Below, one piece after another: positions 25,594-33,771 of a DNA stretch of 64,000 bases. A program made the translations under genes and the position numbers. Under the pieces are notes generated by a model that had not been told where the DNA came from, ran no database searches, and saw nothing but the letters and a program-made list of their open reading frames with translations. Location of the stretch: contig CAYVMO010000008.1 in NCBI GenBank assembly GCA_964452645.1, positions 1-64,000 on the forward strand, in the 5' to 3' direction. The number at the start of each line of letters is the position of its first letter. Positions within the stretch are counted from its first letter, which is position 1. This DNA comes from CAYXTW01 sp964452645. Its GTDB lineage: Bacteria; Zixibacteria; MSB-5A5; GN15; PGXB01.

Positions 25594-28368
25594 ATGAATT
25601 TCCATTTGACGGTAAAAAAAATATTTCTATTGGCTGTTACGCCTTTGACTATGATCGCAGGTCTCCCTGTCTGGGCTGTCTCCGCAAATCCGCTTTTGAT
25701 TGAACATACGGTCGAGTTTTCACAGGATGATCTCGCTTTCGATAAAATACAGAATTATGATTTAGTTCATTTAAAGGAGCGGAGCTATTTCAATCAGGTC
25801 GGCAAGCCGATGCTGCCGATGAAGATGATTAAAATCGCTTTGCCGGAAGGAATGTTGGTCGAAAGGCTTCGAGTTATCAGCAAAGATTATCAGGATTTGA
25901 ACGGTGAATTCGATATTTTCCCGTCCCAGCCGCCGCTTGAGATTGATCAAGATGATGCCAACCTGGCCTTTGTTGCTCCGGAGCCGGAAGTATATAGCTC
26001 CTCTCAACCATATCCTGACGTGGCTGCGAAATTTATTCGCCAATCGGACCTGGCCGGGCAGGCCATGGCTGATGTGTCAATCTACCCGCTGCAATATATT
26101 CCGAGTGAGAAACGACTCAGATTACTGACGAAGGTTACATTTATTCTGGAAGGCTCCGACGGTTATCGATGCGGAGATTATCTGCCGGCCGATGCTTCCG
26201 AAAAAACGCGGGAGATGTATTTGCGGAGATTGCAGGAGATGGTGGATAATAAGGAAGCCGTGCTCTTGGCCAAAGCGCCTGATGGTCTGAAAGTGACACG
26301 GTCGCTTCCCTCGGCAACACCCTTTGACCATGTCATAATTACATCATCGGGTAATGCCCCGTATTATCAACCTCTGGTCGACTGGCACTGTAAAAAAGGC
26401 CTGCTCGATACCATTATAACCACCGATTTTATTTATGCCAATTATTCGGGCGCCGACGAAAAGGAAAGAATCAGGAATTTCATAATTGATGCACACCAGA
26501 CCTGGGGAACGATGTATATCCTGCTGGGGGGCGAAATGACAACCATTCCTTTTGCCTATCGGGAATATGAAAATACAAGTGTTCCCAGTGACGCCTATTA
26601 CGCCGACTATGACGATGATTGGGAATATGAAGTTTATCTCGGGCGGATGACGGCGGAAGGTGCCACCGAGATTAATCGTTTTGTCAATAAAGTGCTGGAA
26701 TATGAAACCAATCCGCCCCTTCTGAATTATCCTCTCAATGTGACTTTATTGGGTATGGACCTGACGACGTCATGGGAACCGCCATATTATACTCTGACAC
26801 GGGGCGAGGATATGAAAAAGTATATTGAAGAGGAGCTTGTCCCGCCGCGCTTCGGGATTACGACGATTTATGACACGCAAAGCAGCAATCACCGCGATGA
26901 TTTTATTGCGGCTCTCAATAATGGCCAGAATGTGGTGAATCATTGTGATCACGCCAATTATTCGGTAATCTGCACGGGCGACATAAATCATAACTGGTGT
27001 TTTTATACCAGTGATGTGTACAATCTGACAAACTATCACAAATATTGCAATATCTATTCATTGGGATGTTATGCCAACGAGATGGATATAGAGGATGCCA
27101 TCTCGGAGCATTTTATTTTCGGGACCGATTCGACCGGGGGTATTTCCTTTACAGGGAATACTCGCAGCGGCTGGTTTTATGTCGGCGATCCGTTCAGCCT
27201 GTCCTCGGATCTGGATGTCAAATGGTGGATCGCTCTTTTAGATGATAATTGGTACAAATTGGGAGAAGCACTGGCCTGTTGCAAAAGTATGAGCAGCGTC
27301 GAATCGGAATTTCCATTTTGTGAATGGACATTAAATCTCCTCGGTGAGCCGGCCATGCCGGTCTGGTCGGATCTGCCGATGTCCATGAATGTTACGTATC
27401 CGACGGACATCGAAGCCCTCCCGCAGGAATTCACGGTGCATGTCGAGAAGTCCGGGGGTATAGCGATAGAGAATGCCTATGTATGCCTCTGGCTGAATGA
27501 TGATGTTTATGAACGCGGCAATACCGACGCCGGCGGTAATATTACATTCGATATTGCACCTACCAGTGTCGGGACGATGTATGTCACCGTTACGAAGCAA
27601 AATAAATTACCGTACCAGGGTCAGGCAACAGTGTCCGGGAATATCCCGCCGACCTGCCATGTTCCCGACGATACGGTCGTTTTCCAGTGCGCTCCGGCGG
27701 CAATAAGTTTACCTGTTGGATGCACCGATGATGACGGCAACCTTGAATCCGGTCCCGAGCTGGTGCGAGGTCCGGGCGAGATTGTCGGCAGTAGCTGGGA
27801 ATATATGCCATCGATAGATGACGACTCGGTCGTGGTGACCATCAGATGCACCGACTCGTCGGGATTTTTCTGTGAAACGACCTTTATCGTTTATTTCGAT
27901 TTTAATGATTTGCCGGTATGTAGCGTTCCCGATGATACGACGATCACGCAGGTGGCGCCGATTACCGAAATCAGTCTGCCCGTTTCAGCGGATGACGCCG
28001 ACGATAATCTCCTTGACGGCTTTGTTGTCAGCGGGCCGGGGACGTGGTCCGACGGTCACTGGCATTACACGCCGACCAATGATGAAATAATGGATGTATC
28101 GGTTCGATTCAATGATGAATGCGGTGCCTATTGTGAGAAATCGTTCCAGGTGACATACAATGTCCATGCCTGTGGCGATCCCAACGCCGATCTGGAAGTC
28201 AATATCTTCGATGTCAGCTATTTGATAAGCTACCTGTATCTTGAAGGCCCGGCTCCCGATCCGATACTGACCGGTGATCCCAATGGTGACGGGACGATAA
28301 ATATTTTCGATGTTACGTTCATTATCAACTTTTTATATACCGGCGGACCGGCCCCGGTTTGCCCTTAG
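25594..28368 (+). CDS. Secreted C25 (gingipain-like) cysteine protease with dockerin-like tail
   Basis: 924 residues from the ATG at 25594, chosen because CGAGGTGA precedes it and the signal peptide starts there. A propeptide (about 30-200) is followed by the C25 catalytic domain. The likely catalytic dyad is His450 in VVNHCDHANYS (or nearby His453) and Cys492 in YSLGCYANEMD. The domain ends in the family signature WTLNLLGEPAMPVW. A beta-sandwich (about 600-690) and two tandem repeats beginning CHVPDDT and CSVPDDT follow. A duplicated dockerin-like module (CGDPNADLEVNIFDVSYLI, DGTINIFDVTFII) closes the protein. Gingipain relatives usually carry a T9SS tail; here the dockerin module replaces it. 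Confidence 0.87.
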   Translation: MNFHLTVKKIFLLAVTPLTMIAGLPVWAVSANPLLIEHTVEFSQDDLAFDKIQNYDLVHLKERSYFNQVGKPMLPMKMIKIALPEGMLVERLRVISKDYQDLNGEFDIFPSQPPLEIDQDDANLAFVAPEPEVYSSSQPYPDVAAKFIRQSDLAGQAMADVSIYPLQYIPSEKRLRLLTKVTFILEGSDGYRCGDYLPADASEKTREMYLRRLQEMVDNKEAVLLAKAPDGLKVTRSLPSATPFDHVIITSSGNAPYYQPLVDWHCKKGLLDTIITTDFIYANYSGADEKERIRNFIIDAHQTWGTMYILLGGEMTTIPFAYREYENTSVPSDAYYADYDDDWEYEVYLGRMTAEGATEINRFVNKVLEYETNPPLLNYPLNVTLLGMDLTTSWEPPYYTLTRGEDMKKYIEEELVPPRFGITTIYDTQSSNHRDDFIAALNNGQNVVNHCDHANYSVICTGDINHNWCFYTSDVYNLTNYHKYCNIYSLGCYANEMDIEDAISEHFIFGTDSTGGISFTGNTRSGWFYVGDPFSLSSDLDVKWWIALLDDNWYKLGEALACCKSMSSVESEFPFCEWTLNLLGEPAMPVWSDLPMSMNVTYPTDIEALPQEFTVHVEKSGGIAIENAYVCLWLNDDVYERGNTDAGGNITFDIAPTSVGTMYVTVTKQNKLPYQGQATVSGNIPPTCHVPDDTVVFQCAPAAISLPVGCTDDDGNLESGPELVRGPGEIVGSSWEYMPSIDDDSVVVTIRCTDSSGFFCETTFIVYFDFNDLPVCSVPDDTTITQVAPITEISLPVSADDADDNLLDGFVVSGPGTWSDGHWHYTPTNDEIMDVSVRFNDECGAYCEKSFQVTYNVHACGDPNADLEVNIFDVSYLISYLYLEGPAPDPILTGDPNGDGTINIFDVTFIINFLYTGGPAPVCP

Positions 28369-28388
28369 AAAATAAATCAGTCGATACC

Positions 28389-28419
28389 TCAGGGATGGCA
28401 ACGGCCATCCCTTTTTTTA
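28389..28419 (+). terminator. Terminator of the C25 protease gene
   Basis: GGGATGGC / GCCATCCC stem with 4-nt loop and seven T residues, about 22 bp after the stop. Confidence 0.9.
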
Positions 28420-28474
28420 TTTCGTATCGCTGAAAGTCCGGTACAGGACAGGAGAGTCACAATAGTACCCAGGC

Positions 28475-28503
28475 TTGACATTACCTATTAAATCCGATAA
28501 AAT
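28475..28503 (+). promoter_or_regulatory. Promoter of the GT-C glycosyltransferase gene
   Basis: TTGACA (28475-28480), 17-bp spacer, TAAAAT (28498-28503). The leader to the ATG at 28567 would be about 57 bases. Confidence 0.65.
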
Positions 28504-28566
28504 AATTCACAAACTAAAACCGGATACAATGACAACAATAGAGTAACAGTTGCGGGCTCGTGTCTG

Positions 28567-29898
28567 ATGTTTGATAAAAAGCAGGTAAGAATACAGATCG
28601 GTTTGTTGTTGGGACTGGCAGCGATTCTCAGAGTTGTGTATTTTGTTCTGACTTATTCGCATCTGGGCGATGCCGGTCTCTGGACCGTGTTTTATGATAC
28701 CGACAAATACCGTCTGGCGGCGTCGCAAATACTTTCCGAATATACGGCGGCGGCCGGCACCGAGGATTATCTTTTTCTGGTAGGGCCGGGGTATCCGATT
28801 ATGGTGGCCGTACTTCGAATATTATTCGGTTCCAGTGCCGTCTATGTCTGCATGCTCAGCAATATTACAGGTATATTGGCGCCGATTCTTGTCTACCTGA
28901 TAGCCTTAAATTTGAGATTACCGAAGACAGTGGCATTTATGGCGGGAATTATCGGAGCGATATCGACGACATCGCTGGCCCTGAGCAGTGCCATCCTCAG
29001 CAATCAGCCGTTTTTCACCCTGATGGCCGCCTCGCTGCTCTGCTTAATCATTGGATTGAACGGGCAAAAACATATCTGGTTTATTGCCTGCGGCTTAATT
29101 GCCGGAATGGCGGTTTATGTTCGGGGGACAGCGCAGTTCTGGTGGCTGGCTCTGATTTTCATCGCGTTGACTATACCGGTAAAAGATCGATTTAAATCGA
29201 GGCCGGATTTATTGAAAAAAGCCGGTATAAGCTCAGGTATAATTTTAATCTTTATTTTGGCCTGGTCGGTGCGAAATTATTCTGCCAACGACGTTTTTGT
29301 TTTCAGCGGCAATGCCGTTCAATCAGCCCGTATATATCTGGCGGCGAAGGCGGTGGCCGACCATACCGAGAATGCCGGAGTGCTTGATATTCGTCAACGA
29401 TGGTCCGACGAGGACGAGGCGTTTTTCGGTGGCCATAAACCAACTGCAGCCGAGCAATATAAGCATGCCGCAGATCAATTCGGTCAGGTTTTAAGAAATC
29501 ATCCGGGTTGGATAATAAAAGCATATTTTGAGATAGTTAAGGGCAATATTCTGGCCGGAAATCATCTGCCGCTGTTACAAATACCGGCCTTCAGCACAAT
29601 GTGGAATCGGCTTATCTCATTGAATGGCAAATGGATGGCGCATGTGCTGTTCTATATGACTTTACTGGGACTTTTGTTTCTGATTATCGATCGGCGATAT
29701 TTTGATTTTGTACTGCTGGGGACTTTTTATACTTATTTCACGCTGATTACCGGTTTCAGCTTCTGGCAGGGTTCAAGACTATATTATACGACCGAAATCG
29801 CATGGTCTATTTTTGTAGCTTATGCGGTCTATAGGATCTGGCGGTTTTTTGGAATAATCATCATTAAGCTACGACAACGATTCGGCCAATCCCTTTAA
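28567..29898 (+). CDS. Polytopic membrane glycosyltransferase of the GT39/ArnT-like (GT-C) type
   Basis: 443 residues with about ten hydrophobic segments. The first extracytoplasmic loop has the acidic motif DTDKYRLAA and the GPGYPIMVAVLRILFG segment typical of GT-C enzymes that use lipid-linked sugar donors. The rest alternates helices with short loops. Probably transfers a sugar from a polyprenyl-phosphate donor on the outer face of the inner membrane, to protein or a glycolipid. Acceptor unknown. No strong ribosome site upstream of the ATG. It stands alone behind its own promoter. Confidence 0.7.
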   Translation: MFDKKQVRIQIGLLLGLAAILRVVYFVLTYSHLGDAGLWTVFYDTDKYRLAASQILSEYTAAAGTEDYLFLVGPGYPIMVAVLRILFGSSAVYVCMLSNITGILAPILVYLIALNLRLPKTVAFMAGIIGAISTTSLALSSAILSNQPFFTLMAASLLCLIIGLNGQKHIWFIACGLIAGMAVYVRGTAQFWWLALIFIALTIPVKDRFKSRPDLLKKAGISSGIILIFILAWSVRNYSANDVFVFSGNAVQSARIYLAAKAVADHTENAGVLDIRQRWSDEDEAFFGGHKPTAAEQYKHAADQFGQVLRNHPGWIIKAYFEIVKGNILAGNHLPLLQIPAFSTMWNRLISLNGKWMAHVLFYMTLLGLLFLIIDRRYFDFVLLGTFYTYFTLITGFSFWQGSRLYYTTEIAWSIFVAYAVYRIWRFFGIIIIKLRQRFGQSL

Positions 29899-29932
29899 TT
29901 TCCTCCGCTAAAAGGCATTTTTCGTTGGAAAG

Positions 29933-29949
29933 TTAGAATATAATTCTAA
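29933..29949. promoter_or_regulatory. Perfect 17-bp palindrome, possible operator
   Basis: TTAGAAT-ATA-ATTCTAA, perfect on both sides of a 3-bp centre, 121 bp upstream of the heavy-metal-domain gene. Its TTAGAA / TTCTAA half-sites match those of the dtxR operator at 14249-14262, though the spacing between half-sites differs (5 versus 2 bp). Either a binding site for a related regulator or chance AT-rich symmetry. Confidence 0.4.
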
Positions 29950-30070
29950 TCAATGGAACTTTTGCCGTCGTATTATGTTTACAATAATAAATAAGACAAT
30001 AATAGTCCAGTATGAGCATGGAAGATAATTCTTAAATAAAATGTAAAAGCCTAAAATAGGAGACAGAATC

Positions 30071-30532
30071 ATGAGAAAAGTCGCAACTTTAAGTTTGACA
30101 ATCATTTTGGGCGCGGCCTTTATGCTGATGCCATCCGTGGCTACCAGTTGTGGTGGCGGGGGCAATGTCGGTTATAAGGCAAATTCGTGTGGGGCGAAGG
30201 CTGAAACCGTTACATCCGAGAAAACGTCCGCATCGGCGAATGATGCCGGGCTGGCATTAGCCACGTTCAGCGTTAAGGGCATGACCTGCGGTGGCTGTGA
30301 GGCGCAGGTATGCAAAACTCTGAAAGGGTGCGAGGGCGTATCCGAGGTTGTGGAGGTCAGTCATAAGGATAATATGGCGGTTGTGAAGTACGACCCGAGC
30401 AAGGTTAATGCCGACAATCTGGCCGCAACAATAACAAAATTGGGCTATAAGGCCGAGGTTCTGCCGGCCGTCGCCAAGACAACCAAAGAGGCTGTGGAAA
30501 CTGAAAGTATAAAAACCACGAAGGATATGTAA
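30071..30532 (+). CDS. Exported heavy-metal-associated (HMA) domain protein
   Basis: 153 residues. The signal peptide ends near SVATSC, and that cysteine might be lipidated, though the lipobox is atypical. Residues about 65-130 form an HMA ferredoxin-like fold with the metal motif GMTCGGC (Cys73, Cys76) and the later KLGYKAEV strand. HMA domains carry Cu(I), Hg(II) or similar ions, here outside the cytoplasm. A Cys/Gly-rich N-terminal segment (SCGGGGN) may add ligands. AGGAGA lies before the ATG, and the gene is closed by its own terminator. The next gene encodes a related but motif-less protein. Confidence 0.85.
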   Translation: MRKVATLSLTIILGAAFMLMPSVATSCGGGGNVGYKANSCGAKAETVTSEKTSASANDAGLALATFSVKGMTCGGCEAQVCKTLKGCEGVSEVVEVSHKDNMAVVKYDPSKVNADNLAATITKLGYKAEVLPAVAKTTKEAVETESIKTTKDM

Positions 30533-30583
30533 ATGGCAACCATGCCAATCCAATTTTTTGGCCTGGAAACTTACTTCTCATTC

Positions 30584-30612
30584 GAAGGCGGGGCTTCTCC
30601 CCGCCTTTTTAA
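30584..30612 (+). terminator. Terminator of the HMA gene
   Basis: AAGGCGGGG / CCCCGCCTT stem with a 5-nt loop and T-run. Confidence 0.9.
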
Positions 30613-30681
30613 TATATCTTCGATAGAGTATAATATCCGCCGGATACGTGGACTAAAGACCGATTTAATAATATAAATCTC

Positions 30682-30709
30682 TTGACAAAAGGGATATAAA
30701 TAGTATTAT
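30682..30709 (+). promoter_or_regulatory. Promoter of the second HMA-like gene
   Basis: TTGACA (30682-30687), 16-bp spacer, TATTAT (30704-30709). The leader to the GTG at 30761 is about 45 bases. Confidence 0.65.
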
Positions 30710-30760
30710 ATTAAATAATTGGTACTGCGAATATTAAATCTATTTATGGAGGAGTTTTAA

Positions 30761-31225
30761 GTGAAGAGGTTTTCGGTTCTGTTTCTGGTGATGGTATTCG
30801 GTATGGTTATGATTTCGGCGCCGGTCTTTGCGGGACCCGGTTGCGGTATGACGTCGCAGGCCGGCGGATGCGCTAAAGTGTGTGCCAAGCCGTGTACACC
30901 CGGCACGACGGTTAACAAAGACAGATGCGAAGATGCAACGCTGGTCATCAAAGGCATGAAGGATAAAGATGCCGAGACCGAGATTACCAAGGCGCTTGCC
31001 AAGCAGGATGGTTTTATCTGCGTGCTGGCTATTAATCATGAAGATGGTAATGCAAAAGTTTGTTTTGACGGCGAAAAGACTGACGCCAACAAAATATTGA
31101 GCACTATTGAAGGTCTTGGTTACGAGGCAGAGATTGCATCTGCGGGGAAAGGTTGTCCGCCTGGTTGTGACCATAGTTCACCGTTGTGCAATAAAGTCTG
31201 CCCGGCCCAGACTTCGAAACAATAG
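30761..31225 (+). CDS. Exported HMA-fold protein lacking the CxxC motif, with Cys-rich ends
   Basis: 154 residues from a GTG preceded by GGAGGAG at 7 bp. Signal peptide about 1-24 (ending VFA). The HMA-like core reads ATLVIKGMKDKDAE...EGLGYEAEI, where the CxxC of the classic GMTCxxC is replaced by KDKDA. Five cysteines lie between the signal and the core (GPGCGM, GGCAKVCAKPC, DRC) and four behind it (KGCPPGC, PLCNKVC). Metal binding, if any, must use these flanks. Own promoter and terminator. Probably an ancient duplicate of the previous gene with relocated ligands; whether it binds metal is unproven. Confidence 0.75.
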   Translation: MKRFSVLFLVMVFGMVMISAPVFAGPGCGMTSQAGGCAKVCAKPCTPGTTVNKDRCEDATLVIKGMKDKDAETEITKALAKQDGFICVLAINHEDGNAKVCFDGEKTDANKILSTIEGLGYEAEIASAGKGCPPGCDHSSPLCNKVCPAQTSKQ

Positions 31226-31248
31226 GGAATAACAGGGACATTACACCT

Positions 31249-31277
31249 GAAGGCGGGAATATTTCCCGCCTTTTTTT
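31249..31277 (+). terminator. Terminator of the second HMA-like gene
   Basis: GGCGGGAA / TTCCCGCC stem with a tight 3-nt loop and seven T residues. Confidence 0.9.
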
Positions 31278-31335
31278 GTTTCATCAAATCGAATATATTG
31301 TATAATTAGCCGACCGATAGTATATATTAGTTGAA

Positions 31336-32286
31336 ATGCGACTTCTAACGATCATACTTATTATTCTTTTTATTCTTTTAATTATCTATCCTGCCTACGC
31401 CGCGAAGTACGCCGGGGAGCCGTTTGCGCTTGGTGTCGGGGCGCGGCTGCTGGCGTTGGGTGGGGCGGCGGTCGCCGGGCCGTTCGACGCCTCGACCGCT
31501 TACTGGAATCCGGCCGGATTGAATTATCTGAGCGGCCACAATCTGATGGCAATGCATGCCGAGACATTCGGCTCGCTCCTCAATCATGATTTTATCGGTT
31601 ATACGTATAATCGGAACGATACCGGTTATACAATCCGCGCGTACGGTTTTTACCTGTACTATCTCGGCGGCGGGGGAATAAAAATCACGGACTACGATGT
31701 CGCGCAGCAGCGACCGGTTGTAATTCGGGAGGAATCGCACGGTGATTATCTTCTGGCGGCGTCGCTTTCGGGCAAAGTTTTAAATAATATAGATGCCGGT
31801 GTTACGGTGCGAATTATCTATCGCGACCTGCCGACCATAAGCGGTTTCGGCCTGACAGCCGATATCGGTGCGCTCTATCAGCCTTACGACTTCGCCCGCC
31901 TGGGCCTTATGGTAACCGATATAACCTCCGGTTTTATTCGTTATTCCGGCGGCAATACCGAATCGGTTTTGCCGACGGTGAAGCCGGGTTTGATGCTGAT
32001 ACGTAAATATGAAGATTTTACCGGGCGCTTCGTTGTATCGGGGGATATCAAATTCGAGGGCATCAAAACGGCCGCGCAGTACTGGCTGGGGGAAATATCT
32101 CTGGATACTCATTTCGGCACGGAAGTATCGTACAAAGAGATGGTTTTCGGTCGGCTTGGTTTCGATATGGGTAATTTTACGGCGGGCGTCGGACTGGATG
32201 TTCGTCGAATTACGATTGATCTGGCCTATCTTCATAATAGCTATCTCGACGAGACCTTTCGTGTATCCGGCGGATACAGATTTTAA
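31336..32286 (+). CDS. PorV/PorQ-like outer-membrane beta-barrel protein
   Basis: 316 residues; signal peptide about 1-22 (ending AYA). The N-terminal mature sequence GEPFALGVGARLLALGGAAV followed by DASTAYWNPAGLNYL is the hallmark of the PorV/PorQ (FadL-like) family. The rest is beta-strand-rich and ends in the barrel-like YRF. In Bacteroidetes PorV shuttles T9SS cargo to the surface and PorQ helps anchor it. Here it may serve the VCBS protein with the T9SS tail, though many FCB paralogues have other roles. No ribosome site is obvious. No other T9SS gene is in this window. Confidence 0.8.
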   Translation: MRLLTIILIILFILLIIYPAYAAKYAGEPFALGVGARLLALGGAAVAGPFDASTAYWNPAGLNYLSGHNLMAMHAETFGSLLNHDFIGYTYNRNDTGYTIRAYGFYLYYLGGGGIKITDYDVAQQRPVVIREESHGDYLLAASLSGKVLNNIDAGVTVRIIYRDLPTISGFGLTADIGALYQPYDFARLGLMVTDITSGFIRYSGGNTESVLPTVKPGLMLIRKYEDFTGRFVVSGDIKFEGIKTAAQYWLGEISLDTHFGTEVSYKEMVFGRLGFDMGNFTAGVGLDVRRITIDLAYLHNSYLDETFRVSGGYRF

Positions 32287-32302
32287 ACAGAGATATTACA
32301 AG

Positions 32303-32326
32303 TTGGTGCACGAGGACGTACACCAA
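32303..32326. repeat. Hairpin repeat, copy 2 (TTGGTG-loop-CACCAA)
   Basis: A perfect 6-bp stem TTGGTG / CACCAA around the 12-nt loop CACGAGGACGTA. The loop is identical to copy 1 at 323-346. It is 16 bp past the stop of the PorV-like gene. No T-run, so not a standard terminator. Confidence 0.75.
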
Positions 32327-32439
32327 CCACAATACTTCGAAATATTCCTTTTAATATTGCGATTATTCGATTAATATTAACGATTAATTGTTTTAAATAT
32401 CTACCACGCGCCAAGAAAATGTCATTTCCTGAGAAATTC

Positions 32440-33399
32440 TTATCGCCTGAAACTGAACTTGATGGCGTTCTCTTCGCAGGCATTGAGACATTCACCGCAC
32501 GACGTGCAATCGGGCGTCGATTTTGTGTTTTTATCGACGAGCTTGCCGATGGTCGGGCAGGGGCTGACCTCCATGCAATCGTAACATTCGGTGCAGAGTT
32601 CATGATTGACGCGCACTCGTCCGGGAGCGATTTTTTCACATAACCATGTCACGGCCCCGATCGGGCAAATTAAGTAACAGAACGGTCGGTAAAGAATTAA
32701 ACTGGAAATGACCAGTACAATCATCATGATGATAAAGGTCGCATCCACATACCAGTGCAATAACTCGAAAAAGTTGATGGGATCATACAGGCTATAGGCC
32801 GAGAAGGCCAGCCAGGGCTGGACGGTGGCATCGGTTTCGATTCTCCCGGCCAGCATCACGATCTGCTCGCGCGCCATAAAGAAAGTCAGGACAAACATCA
32901 CCAGCAGGCCCATCCGAATCGAATTAAAAGCGGTGAAATTAAACTGTTTCCAGCGGTATTTAAACGGGATTTTGTTAATCAATTCCTGAAACGCACCCAG
33001 CGGGCAAACCCAGCCGCAGAACAATTTGCGGCCGATAAGGCTGGGGATAAGTATCGCCAGCAAGATGACCAGAAAAGCCGGGAGAAACTCACCATAAATA
33101 AATTTAAACATAAACAGTTTGGTAATGCCGCACATCGGGCTGGGATGCAGCGGAAAGAAATAATCAAGGCCGAACAAAACGAAGACAATTGCCATGGCGG
33201 CGATTCTAATCCAGAAATTGATTTTGCGCGTCAGCAGAAGCACCAGGCTGAGCAAGGCCAGTCCGATAAAAAGTATATATTTCGGGGTCAGAAGATAATC
33301 GAGCAATCCGGGCGCCGCCTCGCCATTTTTGGCCAGAACCGGCACGGCCGCCAGAATCAGGATTGAAAGCCAGAACAAAGTTGTCTTTTTCGTGTTCAT
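32440..33399 (-). CDS. NapH/CcoG-like membrane polyferredoxin
   Basis: 319 residues with about five transmembrane helices. The conserved RKLFCGWVCPLGAFQELI and FCYLICPIGAVTWLCE cysteine motifs lie in the membrane part. A C-terminal ferredoxin domain has two 4Fe-4S motifs (CTECYDC...CP and CTSCGECLNACE). Proteins of this type pass electrons from quinol or other donors to periplasmic or membrane redox enzymes. The C-terminal cysteine set is complete. It stands alone, divergent from the DUF2892 gene. Its partner enzyme is not visible here. Confidence 0.88.
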   Translation of the reverse strand: MNTKKTTLFWLSILILAAVPVLAKNGEAAPGLLDYLLTPKYILFIGLALLSLVLLLTRKINFWIRIAAMAIVFVLFGLDYFFPLHPSPMCGITKLFMFKFIYGEFLPAFLVILLAILIPSLIGRKLFCGWVCPLGAFQELINKIPFKYRWKQFNFTAFNSIRMGLLVMFVLTFFMAREQIVMLAGRIETDATVQPWLAFSAYSLYDPINFFELLHWYVDATFIIMMIVLVISSLILYRPFCYLICPIGAVTWLCEKIAPGRVRVNHELCTECYDCMEVSPCPTIGKLVDKNTKSTPDCTSCGECLNACEENAIKFSFRR

Positions 33400-33410
33400 A
33401 ATGTTGAATG

Positions 33411-33438
33411 AAAATAATAATTATCCGCTATTTGTCAA
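33411..33438 (-). promoter_or_regulatory. Promoter of the polyferredoxin gene, very short leader
   Basis: On the minus strand TTGACA (33438-33433), 16-bp spacer, TATTTT (33416-33411). Only 11 bp separate it from the ATG at 33399, and no Shine-Dalgarno sequence is visible. Confidence 0.5.
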
Positions 33439-33461
33439 GTTTTACAGATTGCGAAAAATAA

Positions 33462-33490
33462 TTGACAAATCGATTGGATAATCTGCTTAT
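33462..33490 (+). promoter_or_regulatory. Possible promoter of the DUF2892 gene
   Basis: TTGACA (33462-33467), a spacer of 17 bp, then a poor -10 (GCTTAT, 33485-33490). It lies back to back with the polyferredoxin promoter. Confidence 0.4.
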
Positions 33491-33548
33491 TTTAACTTGA
33501 ATGAAACAGAGGAGTAAATTCCTCTTATTGAAACTTAAGGAGGAAACA

Positions 33549-33755
33549 ATGAAAGCAAACATGGGAACGGCTGATAAAATATTCCGAATTATTATCGGGA
33601 TAGTCTTGATTGTTATTGCACTGGCGGTCGCCATGTCGACAGCGTTAAAAATTATTTTGTTGGTTATCGGCATAATCATGCTTGTTACCGCCATAACCGG
33701 ATTTTGTGCGCTGTACGTTCCTTTCGGTGTCAATACGAGCAAGAAGAAGCAATGA
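33549..33755 (+). CDS. DUF2892 family small membrane protein
   Basis: 68 residues. The ATG at 33549 is fixed by AAGGAGGAAA directly upstream. The family pattern MGTADKIFRIIIGIVLIVIA, a second hydrophobic helix and GFCALYVPFGVNT near the end are present. Two transmembrane helices; the conserved Cys in GFCALY is kept. Members often accompany rhodanese or sulfur/redox genes; here a polyferredoxin is divergent. The SDR gene follows 16 bp downstream. Confidence 0.85.
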   Translation: MKANMGTADKIFRIIIGIVLIVIALAVAMSTALKIILLVIGIIMLVTAITGFCALYVPFGVNTSKKKQ

Positions 33756-33771
33756 TTAAAAAAAAGGCGCC

